Position numbers and translations under genes: made by a program. A DNA stretch of 50,932 bases from Fredinandcohnia quinoae (GTDB lineage: Bacteria; Bacillota; Bacilli; Bacillales; Bacillaceae_L), in NCBI RefSeq assembly GCF_022427965.1, contig NZ_JAKTTI010000032.1, forward strand, positions 1 to 50,932. The letters run 5' to 3'. Positions within the stretch are counted from its first letter, which is position 1. Each line of letters begins with the position of its first letter. Shown here one piece after another: positions 24,802 through 34,061 of this stretch. The notes under the pieces are model-generated. The model had not been told where the DNA came from, did not search any database, and saw only the letters and a list, made by a program, of their open reading frames with translations.

Positions 24802-27800
24802 TCAAATAGCTAGTCTTTTAAGTAATGCTTTAACACCTCTAACCCCGTTCTGTTTATAAGATTTAATTAATCGTCCTATCGAAAAACCATAAGCAGATTT
24901 AATTCCGCTTAATGCACTTACTAATCCAGATATGGTTGGTCGTTTTCCTTTTGCTAATTGTTTAAAAATATAAGCCTTTGCTTCATAATTAATCATAACG
25001 ATCATTCGGAAGAGAAATCTAGTTTTATTTGCTTTTAAAAACAAGTATAGACCTTGGCCGCCCATAGCAGCAAAACCACCAACTATAAATGAAAGTGCAA
25101 ATCTCCCCCAGTTAAAACCTTTTATATTTCCTTTTTTTAGCCAAAAACTAATTAACATTGGCAATGCATTAATTGCCCCCCCTACAAAGAATGCTACGAT
25201 AGCCCAATTACCATCGGGGTCTACATTCATAACTGGATTATTATTCGCATAATTGTATCCATTAAGAGTAATCGGATTATATATATCCCCACGTACAGGA
25301 TCAAGAGAAATAAATACACCATTTTCCGGATTATAGTACCTTGCCATTAAATAATACATTTTCGTGTCTTCATCATATCGATATCCTGCATATCGGTATG
25401 GATTTACAGATGCGAGTGCTCCACTTTGAGAAAGGATATTGCCCCAAGCATCATACGTATAGGATGCTACTACTTTTCCATCCTTATCTGTAAGTGCTAG
25501 TACATCCCCTCTGTAATTCGTTAAATAATAATACATACTTCCCTTATAATTCATTGTAAGCGGCGTACCATTGTCATCGTACGTATATTCTTTGATGACT
25601 TGGTTTCTTACATCTGTTTCATATAGTACTTGATTACCATTGTACTGATAAAAAGTAGTTCCACGACTATCTTTGCTGAAATCTCGATTTCCTTCTTCAT
25701 TATAACCGTATTCGGCTATTATTTTTCCAGTTAAATCCTGAACTTTAATCAATTGGTCTAATTCATTATAGGAATAGATGTAGACACCGTCAGTCTTTAA
25801 GTTACCGTTCTTATCGTAATTGTAGGAACGTTGACCTACTTCTTCAAGTTGATTCACGCTATTGTATTTACTTTCGGTAATTATCGTTTGGCCATTTTTG
25901 GTTACCTTTTTCGATATTCGATTTCCTACATCATCATAATCATAGGCTATCTCTGTCCCATCAAGGAGTGTTTCTTTCTTCAATTGATTTAGTTCATCAT
26001 ATTCATATGAGATGGCACCCTGATTCGTAATTATGCTTTTTATATTATTATTGTTGTCATGCTCATATGTGAAAGAGTCATAGATTGTTGTAGGGCTCGA
26101 ATATAACTTTTCTGTATCTAATCTTCCATTTATATATTCTTTACTATATTTACTTTCATTGTTAAACGTTGTTAATGCTGGTAAACCTGTCTTATCATAT
26201 CCAAGAGACACTATTGATGAACCATTCCTTTTTATTTCTTTTGTTTTGTATGATTCATCTGGTATAAATTCTAAATTTGTGTATTGATTACTATAACTTG
26301 AATGTGAAATATTACTAACATATTGATCTCCTAAATAGTTAAATCCAATCTCACCATTACTATCATGATAATTAATGGATTTAAGTAATCCATTATCATA
26401 ATATTCTAGGGTTCTAAGTGTTGCATTGTTTTCTGATAGGATGGACACTTTCTCATTTTCATATACGTACTTCCATAACGTCTTTTCACCTACACTGATA
26501 GCTTTGATCCGGCTTTCATCATCATATTCAGTATGAATAGTATCGCCGCTCGGCTTTGAGATATCTGTCAAATTCCCATTATTATTATACAGATATGAGG
26601 TGGTTTGACCCAAATCGTTGATTTCCTTCTCGATTAAATTTTGGCCATTATATTGGAATTCTGTGTTCGCATTCTGGGCATTTCTAATAAAACGAAGATT
26701 ACCGTTATTGTCATATTGGTAATTTGTTTTTTTGTTTTTGGCATCTGTTACGATATCCAGTTCATTTTTAAGATTATAATGGAAGGAAGTCACTTGCCCT
26801 TTTCCATCAGTTTGACTAAGAACATTCCCGCTTAAATCCGTTGTGTGTGCTGTCGTAATTCCATTTGAATCAGTATGCTTGGTTGTTTTTATTCCATCTG
26901 TATAATTCACATCATATTCTTCCGTAATCCCATCTGACGAATGTAAAGACTTTACATCTCCATATGAATCATTTGCGAAATCTGTCGTTAGGTAACCATC
27001 ATTATGAGGGATAATGGATTTTAGCAGATTTCCATTTGGATCGTACTCATACGTACTGACCTTTCCATTCGCATCAGTATGTGTCTCAAGATTGCCGTAT
27101 GTGGTATATTTGTTAATTTCTTTGTTACCTTCAGCATCAATACTTGTCAGGAGGTTACCATTTTCATATGTGTTAGTACTAACAACGGTGGTTACTCCAT
27201 TTTCTGTCTCTGTAATTGATAACACATTGAAATTAGTATCTAACTTATAGTCTGTTACGATTCCTAAAGAATCAATAGATTTAATTATCACATAGTTATT
27301 ATTTGCTACGTACGTTGTCAAATTTCCTTCAGGGTCTGTAACAATCGATTGCTTGTTCGGAATGTCTACTTTATATTCCGTTCCAGGACGACTAACATCG
27401 TCTGTTGCCTTATCAATTTGAGGTTCTTGCACTTTAGCTAGGTTTTCATCGATATATGTGTAATTCGTTTTCCTTCCATTGGGATCGATGATGGTATCTA
27501 TTAACGTATTCTTATAGATGAATTGTGTAGTTGTCTTGGTCCCGGTATTATTTTTCAATTCATCGACATATTCTAGATATCCATTCGAATATCTATAGCT
27601 AAACTGTCTTCCATCATACTTGATTGTATCTATGAATCCCTGAGTATTATAAGTTATATCAAGTACTTTGGATAAAGATTCCCCGAGGTCGGTGCTGATT
27701 TTTATTAGTTGATTTTTCTCGTTATAGATGTAGTTCACCTTATTATGATTCAGATCAGTCTGTGTTGTAATATAGGCAATTTTAACATTAGTGTCTTGTT

Positions 27801-29715
27801 GTGCATCTTTAATTTTAAAGATCGTTTGAACTCCATTTGGTTCATACATTGTATATTCATCTGAAGCCGTTTTTTTGATTGTTTCATATCTACCAGCACT
27901 TGCATAGTATGTGGCCGTTTTGCTATCGTATGAAAATTCATGATCCGTTCCATCTGCATCTTGGTAGTTCAAGATATTTGCGGTTTCTTTAATATTTAAA
28001 AATAGTTTTTCATTTCCAGTAAACATCCAACCATAACCAAAACCAGATGATTCACGACTTTTACTGTTATACGTCCTTGTAAACGCTAAGCCGGAACCAC
28101 CCCGACCTACTAATGATAGATCATTATATTGAATAACATTATTACCTGTCATCAAATTTGTATAACTAGACCCACCAATTAATTCATGAGTAGTATAATC
28201 CCAATAATCCTCTAATCCCAATCTAGCATTCGTGCGGTAGGTGACCGTTAATAACGGTTTATATTTTTCATCCGCTGAGTGCTCACTGCTTATGAATTTT
28301 TTGTAGATATTAGTATTTTCGGACTCACTTTTTAACAGAAATCCATAATTCGTGCTTGGAGTGTCTCTCCAGTTCTGAATAATATGGATCGGAACTTCCC
28401 ATTTCTTCATATCTTTCTCAAGTGATACAGGCGATGTTAATCCACTAACTGTTGATAGTTTATTGCTCGCGACATAATCTCCACCTTTTGACGTCCAAGC
28501 GGTTGAGGGTGAAGTTTTTGCGTAATTCCATGAAGCTTGATTTTCGTTCCAATCTCTACTCATTTTATAAAGGCCAATATTTACTGGTGATTGGTTATTC
28601 GTAGATGAGAACGATAAATTTAAGCTTGATGACAAAATATTTGTCGCAGCTGGAATAGATGATAGGTCGAACTTTAAAAGTGAACGAAATACATTGTCAT
28701 TGGAGGCTCCACCACCAATTTCGATATCATTTCCACCTGTCTGGGTTGGAAAAGAACTTCTTACGTTTGTATCTTCAACAGAAGTTGCTGATTGAATTCT
28801 TACAATTGTAGGATCAATTGTAATTGGATAAATACGATTAGCGTCTTCTAGCCATTCCTTACTTGGAGCTAAGTGTAAATATAATTGATTATCGATTACT
28901 TCATGGCTAATTTTTACATGGTAGGACATTGCCTCTTCAGGAATAGATTTAATTCCTTCCGTTGCTTTAAATCCCTCTGGAACATATGAATCATACATAT
29001 ATGGGGCTTCAAAATAATAAAGAGGTTCATTCGTTTTAGTGTCATTAAGGTAGAGAATTCCTCCATCCTCAACTACTTTCATGCCTTCTAAGTCCATTTT
29101 ATAAGTAAACTCAGATGGGAAACCTTCCTCTGGTTTTTCTGAATAAATAATATCTTCTTTAATTCGATCAGAACCAACCGAATATTTCAGATCGATATTT
29201 GAATAGATGTTTGGATAAATAATGGAGTCATCTTTTACAATTCCTTCAACATTTGCAGGTTCTTCACCTGTATGTTCCAAAGGTTCTAATTGCAATCCAG
29301 TTGAATATTGTTGGTCATCAATTTGCATGATTGGGGAATTTGTATCTTGTGTTTCATTGAACTTGACTGAAAAGGCATTTGCCTTATTTTCATACACTTT
29401 TTCTTTTGAATCTGAAATAAGTTGGTTGTTAATTGGTTCCCATTGTTTACTTTTATTTTTAAAGTGAATCGGTGTTTGGGAAATTTCAGACGTGTACGTT
29501 CCATCAGGGTTAAGAAACGTCTTTGATTTTTCCGTTCTCATCGATGGAATTTCTTTTTTAACAATTGAACTGCTGCTCTCCATTACTTTTTCAGGTACAG
29601 CTTCTTTTGTATTAGATTCCGCAAAAACAGTTGAAAGCTGATTAAACGGCATATATGTGATGAAAAGTGTAAATACCAATAACGATGATACCCACTTTAT
29701 TACTTGTCCGGTCAT
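24802..29715 (-). CDS. WapA/Rhs-like secreted YD-repeat polymorphic toxin
   Basis: This 1637-residue protein has an N-terminal signal sequence (about 1-33), a region with DNRLRE-type surface-domain features (about 305-490), a DUF6531-like entry segment (DLSLVGRGGSGLAFTRTYNS, about 530-549), a long run of YD repeats (about 570-1440), and the Rhs core end (MYYLMARYYNPENGVFISLD, then NPVMNVDPDG near 1495-1505). A variable tail of about 130 residues follows, with two glycine-rich hydrophobic stretches and a basic end (GVRGVKALLKRLAI). In WapA-type systems the shell delivers the tail toxin into neighbouring cells. The tail type is unknown. AAGGAG precedes the ATG. Confidence 0.88.
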   Translation of the reverse strand: MTGQVIKWVSSLLVFTLFITYMPFNQLSTVFAESNTKEAVPEKVMESSSSIVKKEIPSMRTEKSKTFLNPDGTYTSEISQTPIHFKNKSKQWEPINNQLISDSKEKVYENKANAFSVKFNETQDTNSPIMQIDDQQYSTGLQLEPLEHTGEEPANVEGIVKDDSIIYPNIYSNIDLKYSVGSDRIKEDIIYSEKPEEGFPSEFTYKMDLEGMKVVEDGGILYLNDTKTNEPLYYFEAPYMYDSYVPEGFKATEGIKSIPEEAMSYHVKISHEVIDNQLYLHLAPSKEWLEDANRIYPITIDPTIVRIQSATSVEDTNVRSSFPTQTGGNDIEIGGGASNDNVFRSLLKFDLSSIPAATNILSSSLNLSFSSTNNQSPVNIGLYKMSRDWNENQASWNYAKTSPSTAWTSKGGDYVASNKLSTVSGLTSPVSLEKDMKKWEVPIHIIQNWRDTPSTNYGFLLKSESENTNIYKKFISSEHSADEKYKPLLTVTYRTNARLGLEDYWDYTTHELIGGSSYTNLMTGNNVIQYNDLSLVGRGGSGLAFTRTYNSKSRESSGFGYGWMFTGNEKLFLNIKETANILNYQDADGTDHEFSYDSKTATYYASAGRYETIKKTASDEYTMYEPNGVQTIFKIKDAQQDTNVKIAYITTQTDLNHNKVNYIYNEKNQLIKISTDLGESLSKVLDITYNTQGFIDTIKYDGRQFSYRYSNGYLEYVDELKNNTGTKTTTQFIYKNTLIDTIIDPNGRKTNYTYIDENLAKVQEPQIDKATDDVSRPGTEYKVDIPNKQSIVTDPEGNLTTYVANNNYVIIKSIDSLGIVTDYKLDTNFNVLSITETENGVTTVVSTNTYENGNLLTSIDAEGNKEINKYTTYGNLETHTDANGKVSTYEYDPNGNLLKSIIPHNDGYLTTDFANDSYGDVKSLHSSDGITEEYDVNYTDGIKTTKHTDSNGITTAHTTDLSGNVLSQTDGKGQVTSFHYNLKNELDIVTDAKNKKTNYQYDNNGNLRFIRNAQNANTEFQYNGQNLIEKEINDLGQTTSYLYNNNGNLTDISKPSGDTIHTEYDDESRIKAISVGEKTLWKYVYENEKVSILSENNATLRTLEYYDNGLLKSINYHDSNGEIGFNYLGDQYVSNISHSSYSNQYTNLEFIPDESYKTKEIKRNGSSIVSLGYDKTGLPALTTFNNESKYSKEYINGRLDTEKLYSSPTTIYDSFTYEHDNNNNIKSIITNQGAISYEYDELNQLKKETLLDGTEIAYDYDDVGNRISKKVTKNGQTIITESKYNSVNQLEEVGQRSYNYDKNGNLKTDGVYIYSYNELDQLIKVQDLTGKIIAEYGYNEEGNRDFSKDSRGTTFYQYNGNQVLYETDVRNQVIKEYTYDDNGTPLTMNYKGSMYYYLTNYRGDVLALTDKDGKVVASYTYDAWGNILSQSGALASVNPYRYAGYRYDEDTKMYYLMARYYNPENGVFISLDPVRGDIYNPITLNGYNYANNNPVMNVDPDGNWAIVAFFVGGAINALPMLISFWLKKGNIKGFNWGRFALSFIVGGFAAMGGQGLYLFLKANKTRFLFRMIVMINYEAKAYIFKQLAKGKRPTISGLVSALSGIKSAYGFSIGRLIKSYKQNGVRGVKALLKRLAI

Positions 29716-29951
29716 CTAGTAATCTCCTTCTCATGATGTAGTCTAGGTTGTAAAGCCTTTTTGATTTTATCATGGGATAGGGAGGATTACTTCAAATTTT
29801 TGTAAGTTTAGTGGTGGTAAATAATACATTGGATATTCAGGAATTAACCTCCAAATTAAAATCGGCAAAATCTATAAATTTCCTAACTATTATTCATTCG
29901 TAAAAGAAAAAAATGTGTTTATGAACTCCAACTGCTTTAATTTTTCCAAGT

Positions 29952-29982
29952 AAAAAACGCTAGGATCTAAACCCTAGCGTTT
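29952..29982 (-). terminator. Terminator overlapping the end of the 159-residue gene
   Basis: AAACGCTAGG/CCTAGCGTTT stem, TTTTTTAC following on the minus strand. The first arm is formed by the last codons (AAC GCT AGG) of the gene. Confidence 0.85.
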
Positions 29983-30446
29983 CGTTTTGGAAAATTCGTT
30001 ATGATTTTGAACATCGTTAAGGCTAACAAAATAAATACGACAATATTTATATACTGATTGCTTCCAATTAGGAAATTTGCAATAGCTAAAATGATGATCG
30101 GCTTTGTTAGCGCAAAGATAGATAGTTTCCAAAGCAACTGGAACATGAGCTTCCTTTTTAGCATTCGGCTAACGATGACGCAGCATCCAGCAATAATGGA
30201 GGTCGCTGTGAGACCTAATAAAATCATAAAAATCGGATAAATAATAATGACTTGTATGTAAAATACACTTTGTGGAATTTCACCAGTATTGCCCGCCAGG
30301 AGTTCGATTTCCATTTGAACTGTTAAAATAAACAGTAAGAAAAAGAAATAAAAAATGGCACTCGTCATATCCTGCTTCATCAGACGCTTCATTGCGTCTC
30401 GTTGCGGTAGCCATAAGCTATCCTTACACATATGTAGAAACTTCAA
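29967..30446 (-). CDS. Hypothetical four-helix membrane protein
   Basis: I do not recognise this 159-residue protein. Four hydrophobic segments are visible (about 29-48, 61-92, 107-125 and 129-148), with basic loops, and the N-terminal 27 residues are cytoplasmic and charged. The start is a TTG with GGTGG six bases upstream. It follows the yneR-like gene by about 20 bases on the same strand, so the two may be co-transcribed. Confidence 0.6.
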   Translation of the reverse strand: MKFLHMCKDSLWLPQRDAMKRLMKQDMTSAIFYFFFLLFILTVQMEIELLAGNTGEIPQSVFYIQVIIIYPIFMILLGLTATSIIAGCCVIVSRMLKRKLMFQLLWKLSIFALTKPIIILAIANFLIGSNQYINIVVFILLALTMFKIITNFPKRNARV

Positions 30447-30465
30447 TTATACCACCACGATCTTG

Positions 30466-30756
30466 TCAGCTCTTTGTAAAGATAAAGTCTGCTTCACCGT
30501 TAGCGACGACAATCTTCATATCATACTCCTCAAGGAACCATGCATCTTGATTATTGAAGTAAAACGTAACGCCTTCGACAACATCTTTTATGATGACTTC
30601 ACCTTCTTTTCCAACTTCAACACCTAATGAATAATTCGGGTGTACAGTTGGAATTCCACCATATAGTTTAACATAAAATTGAACATAGTCACCTTGTTTT
30701 AGCTCCATTTCATCAATATACCATTGTGCGGCTTCTTTACTTACTTCAAATTTCAT
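30466..30756 (-). CDS. yneR: HesB-like protein YneR
   Basis: This 96-residue protein matches the HesB/IscA-like YneR family: a short beta-rich fold with MKFEVSKEAAQWYIDEMEL at the start and GEADFIFTKS at the end. It lacks the three conserved cysteines of true A-type Fe-S carriers, as YneR-type proteins do, so Fe-S transfer is not expected. The ATG at 30756 was chosen because GAGGTG is five bases upstream; the in-frame GTG at 30762 lies within that site. Confidence 0.75.
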   Translation of the reverse strand: MKFEVSKEAAQWYIDEMELKQGDYVQFYVKLYGGIPTVHPNYSLGVEVGKEGEVIIKDVVEGVTFYFNNQDAWFLEEYDMKIVVANGEADFIFTKS

Positions 30757-30891
30757 TTTCACACCTCTTATACTTTACTTATTTCCTATTATCCACCTTA
30801 TCGGGACATTTTACTAATGTAAAGTGTGAAAACTTCATGAAAATTACGATGTTACCTTTTTTCTGCTACTGTTAAAATTTTTTTATTGGTG

Positions 30892-30897
30892 TATAAT
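30892..30897 (+). promoter_or_regulatory. -10 box of the antitoxin RNA
   Basis: Perfect TATAAT about 12 bp upstream of the predicted RNA start; the -35 region (CTGTTA at 17 bp) is weak. Confidence 0.45.
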
Positions 30898-30903
30898 AAA
30901 GTT

Positions 30904-31055
30904 ATACAAAAAAAGACTGAGCAAGGTAAGTACTCAGTCAGAGGTGCAACTACATGCCGCTTGAAGAGCGGCCGACCAATTAAATATGAGGTTTAACAAA
31001 AGGAAGTAATTACCCAACACCTTAGTCGGAGCGATGGTCAATTACTTCTTTTTTC
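30904..31055 (+). ncRNA. Predicted type I antitoxin RNA
   Basis: The plus strand from the TATAAT at 30892 to the T run at 31046-31055 would give an RNA of about 150 nt. It holds two clean hairpins (GACTGAG/CTCAGTC at 30914-30940 and GCCGCT/AGCGGC at 30956-30972) and a terminator stem GAAGTAATT/AATTACTTC (31003-31048) followed by a T run. It converges on the small toxin gene and overlaps its last codons and 3' untranslated region, the arrangement of txpA/RatA-like type I systems. It has no coding potential. Confidence 0.6.
31003..31055. terminator. Bidirectional terminator shared by toxin mRNA and antitoxin RNA
   Basis: The stem GAAGTAATT/AATTACTTC has a T run on the plus side (CTTTTTTCT) and a shorter one on the minus side (CTTTTG), so it can end both convergent transcripts. 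Confidence 0.65.
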
Positions 31056-31155
31056 TACTGATGACAAGTGCAATCATTGCCACTATCGCTGCTAACGTTG
31101 TAGCTAGAAAAATGCCAAATTGAAATAGCATATTAATTGCTTCATATGTCACCAT
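31042..31155 (-). CDS. Holin-like type I toxin (37 residues)
   Basis: A 37-residue peptide begins MVTYEAINMLFQFGIFLA, continues as one hydrophobic helix with small residues (TTLAAIVAMIALVI) and ends SRKKK. This is the pattern of the putative holin-like toxin family of Firmicutes, membrane peptides that depolarise the cell. The ribosome binding site GGGGGTG is locked in a hairpin with CACTCCC (31162-31183). The convergent antitoxin RNA overlaps its 3' end. A 10-bp inverted repeat (GCAACTACAT at 30946-30955, ATGTAGTTGC at 31203-31212) brackets the module. Confidence 0.75.
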   Translation of the reverse strand: MVTYEAINMLFQFGIFLATTLAAIVAMIALVISRKKK

Positions 31156-31161
31156 ATAAAA

Positions 31162-31183
31162 CACCCCCTTTCTACAGGGAGTG
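31162..31183 (-). promoter_or_regulatory. Hairpin sequestering the toxin ribosome binding site
   Basis: CACTCCCT pairs with AGGGGGTG (one G-U pair) around a six-base loop on the toxin mRNA. It hides the ribosome binding site, as is usual in type I toxins. Confidence 0.65.
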
Positions 31184-31289
31184 CCAACCGCCCATCCGCT
31201 TTATGTAGTTGCTAGTTTCATATTATCATATTTCCACTTAAACAACTATAAAAATAAAAACAAACGTTCTGTTTAGGATTTCTGATTTA

Positions 31290-32387
31290 TTACGTTGTTA
31301 CTTCTCTATTTTTCACGACCCTAGTAGTTAACACCACGAAAACAGATGCGATTACAACCATACATACGATTGCTAAAATCGGGTATAGTATAGGAATTCC
31401 AAACAGATTAATTGTTCGAAATTGATCAAAGAAAAATTCAACATTCATCATATAGATGAAGGAGAAATGAAAAACATCTTCAATCCAATTAGGCATCATT
31501 AGCGTTTCTACTATCAAATACGGTATTGAAAAAATAGCCCCATTAATAATGAGTGAAATCAGTGCATTTTTACAAAGAGAAGAAACGAGCAAAATCAGTA
31601 ATGCAAAGCTGTATGCTGCTAATAGGTGAAAACCTAATTGAAGCAAATGATATTCGAGCATATTGAAGCCGTACGGTGAAAAATAATATTTAAAATAATA
31701 CTGAATAGCCGTTGACCAGCCATCATTTCCAAATTGAATGACATTCCAAAAAATATTAAATAATTCCCACGCTGCTACAACAGAAGTCGTATAAATTAGG
31801 GAAGCTGCCACCTTTGACCACATTAACGATCTTCTGCCTTTTTTCGCACTCAACATATAGTTATCAACACCTGAACTGTATTCCTGTGTATATATTGTTG
31901 ATAGTCCAAGTAAAAGTATCGCGCCTGTTAAAAGTATAGAAAAGATACTCGCAAAATCAATGATTTTTTCGGGTCCTTGATTATAGGCAAAATAGGATAC
32001 ATCAACTTTACTAAGTATCGATTTTTCGAGGTCAGTGTTGTAGTTGTTTTCTTTTTTAAGTTCGATTAATCTTTGCTCAACATTCCGTTGCGCATTTTCA
32101 GCCATCGCAATCGTCTCATAAATACCCATTCGAATTAATTCCGTTTCGGAAAAATATTGTCCGGTTTCTAATGCATCTTGTTTTTCTATTATTTTTGCAT
32201 TTTCTATTTCAGCCTGTTCAATCTTTTCTTCAGTTAACGTTCCTTCCCATTGTTTATATATTCCATCTGACATATCACTCTTATGATAAAAGGTAAAGCC
32301 TGTTGAGAATATCATTAATAAGATAAATGTAATATAGATGATTTTCTGCTTAAAAATTTTATAAAGTTCAAATTTTAATAACTGCAT
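31290..32387 (-). CDS. ABC transporter permease (ABC-2 type)
   Basis: This 365-residue membrane protein has one N-terminal helix (about 17-33), a long outer charged coiled region (about 35-125) and five or six further helices (about 137-160, 185-210, 245-280, 285-305, 335-358). That is the ABC-2 permease pattern. Its start overlaps the ATPase gene by 13 bases. It is the last gene of a sigma factor-membrane protein-ATPase-permease operon. The substrate is unknown; similar cassettes handle peptide antibiotics. Confidence 0.8.
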   Translation of the reverse strand: MQLLKFELYKIFKQKIIYITFILLMIFSTGFTFYHKSDMSDGIYKQWEGTLTEEKIEQAEIENAKIIEKQDALETGQYFSETELIRMGIYETIAMAENAQRNVEQRLIELKKENNYNTDLEKSILSKVDVSYFAYNQGPEKIIDFASIFSILLTGAILLLGLSTIYTQEYSSGVDNYMLSAKKGRRSLMWSKVAASLIYTTSVVAAWELFNIFWNVIQFGNDGWSTAIQYYFKYYFSPYGFNMLEYHLLQLGFHLLAAYSFALLILLVSSLCKNALISLIINGAIFSIPYLIVETLMMPNWIEDVFHFSFIYMMNVEFFFDQFRTINLFGIPILYPILAIVCMVVIASVFVVLTTRVVKNREVTT

Positions 32388-33259
32388 AATTGGTCATCCT
32401 CCTCATCAAAATAGTATAGATATAAATCTTCTAAGTTTGGAATCTCATTTTTTGCATATTGATGAGGTTTTGAATCACTTAAAATACGTAATTGGAATTT
32501 ATCTTGATTACGGGTAATATTACTGACCTTATACATCGATTGATAATGGGAAACTTCCTTTTCAGCAACCGTTACTTCCCACACCTTATCTTCAATTCCC
32601 GCTAGTAATTCTTGTGGAGTTTCCTTTTTTATTAGTTGACCATCCTTTAAAATTAGAACTTCCTTCGCAATAAATTCGATATCTGAAACGATATGGGTAG
32701 ACAATAACACAATCCGATTTGTTGAGATTTTCGATAATAGATTTCGAAAGCGAATTCTTTCCTTTGGATCTAGTCCCGCTGTTGGTTCATCAACAATTAA
32801 GATTTTCGGATCATTTAATAGGGCTTGGGCAATTCCTACACGCCGCTTCATACCTCCTGAAAATTTCCCTACTTTTTCCTTGCGATGTTCAGCTAGCCCG
32901 ACAAGTTCAAGAACCTCGGCAACCTTCCTTTTTGTTTCCGCTTTTGATAAGCCTTTTAATGAAGCAATATATGCTAAAAACTTCTCAGCAGAAAAGCTTT
33001 TATACAACCCGACATGTTGAGGAAGGTACCCAATTAGCTCCCGATAACGGTGGTCCATTTTCACGATATCTTTACCATTTAAATAGACATGACCCGAGCT
33101 TGGTCGCATAACACTAGCTAGGATTCGCATTAAGGTTGTTTTTCCTGAACCATTTGCGCCAAGGATTCCGTACACGCCTGTTGTAATCTCAAGCTTTATT
33201 TCCTTTAATGCCTTCTTCGTTCCGAAGGTTTTCGTTACTTTATCAATAGTTAAATTCAT
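32375..33259 (-). CDS. ABC transporter ATP-binding protein
   Basis: This 294-residue ATPase has Walker A GANGSGKTT (about 34-42), Q loop LPQHVGLY, signature FSGGMKRR (about 135-142), Walker B ILIVDEPTAGLD and switch His in LLSTHIV. The C-terminal 80 residues form an accessory domain common in bacitracin/lantibiotic-type exporters. The ATG at 33259 was chosen because AAGGGG is upstream and the protein then begins at the usual MNLTIDKVTKTF; the open frame runs 24 codons further upstream. It overlaps the preceding gene by 17 bases. Confidence 0.85.
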   Translation of the reverse strand: MNLTIDKVTKTFGTKKALKEIKLEITTGVYGILGANGSGKTTLMRILASVMRPSSGHVYLNGKDIVKMDHRYRELIGYLPQHVGLYKSFSAEKFLAYIASLKGLSKAETKRKVAEVLELVGLAEHRKEKVGKFSGGMKRRVGIAQALLNDPKILIVDEPTAGLDPKERIRFRNLLSKISTNRIVLLSTHIVSDIEFIAKEVLILKDGQLIKKETPQELLAGIEDKVWEVTVAEKEVSHYQSMYKVSNITRNQDKFQLRILSDSKPHQYAKNEIPNLEDLYLYYFDEEDDQLCSY

Positions 33260-34061
33260 ACGTAATACCCCTTTTATAGATTTGTACCAATTTGATGATA
33301 GAAATGATTGCAGAGATAATCGATATGGCAATATAAAAGCTTGTTGGAATGTGATCTACTTTTTCAAAGAATTCAATTTGCATCACCATTGCTCCAACCC
33401 CAATCCAAATGATTAGTCCGATTGATAAAGCATAAATATGGCGAATTCGATTCACGACAGCTAGCGTAACAGCTGTAATCATTGTGAATGGTGCAATCCA
33501 ATATAAGAGCAGCTTCCATACCCAAATAGTAGGATAAATGAAGGTGATACTAGCTGTTAGAACGAGTGTAATTAGGAAGTTGAATCCACCAACAACAACC
33601 ATCTTCGAAAGAATTAACTCCTGTAAGCTATATTTCAATGACATTTCAAGCTCTGCCATCCCTGTATTTCTACTTTTAAACACCTCAAATAATCCAGTTA
33701 TCGTTGGTAGTGGTGCTAGTAATAACATCGTTGTATACGGGTCAGACTCAGCTACGAATACCGCCGATACCCCAATCAGTAAAAACAAACAATTCGCGAT
33801 CCAAAATAATGGACTCATATAGAATATTTCTCGCAAGGAATTCCTCAAAACTGAATGGATTCCTTCATAAAACACTTGCCATTTATCTTCTTTTTCTGGT
33901 ACGAATGGTCGCATTTTATTTATAGTCATCGTAATTTCTGATTCACTAGGAAATTCTACATCATACTCATCCAACATAAGCATAACCTCTTGTTCAAGCT
34001 CGACTAGCTCCTGATCCATCTCATAATCTAGATTCGTATTTTGAGATTCTCTGTTTATCAT
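33243..34061 (-). CDS. Membrane protein of the sigma/ABC operon, possible anti-sigma or permease
   Basis: This 272-residue protein has an acidic cytoplasmic N terminus of about 85 residues (rich in Glu: MDQELVELEQEVML) followed by six hydrophobic helices to residue 255. It lacks a zinc-finger anti-sigma motif. Lying directly after the sigma gene (overlapping it by about 40 bases) and before the ABC genes, it could regulate the sigma factor from the membrane or be a second transporter subunit. The ATG at 34061 is preferred over the GTG at 34070 because GAGGTG is upstream of it. Confidence 0.6.
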   Translation of the reverse strand: MINRESQNTNLDYEMDQELVELEQEVMLMLDEYDVEFPSESEITMTINKMRPFVPEKEDKWQVFYEGIHSVLRNSLREIFYMSPLFWIANCLFLLIGVSAVFVAESDPYTTMLLLAPLPTITGLFEVFKSRNTGMAELEMSLKYSLQELILSKMVVVGGFNFLITLVLTASITFIYPTIWVWKLLLYWIAPFTMITAVTLAVVNRIRHIYALSIGLIIWIGVGAMVMQIEFFEKVDHIPTSFYIAISIISAIISIIKLVQIYKRGITYEFNY

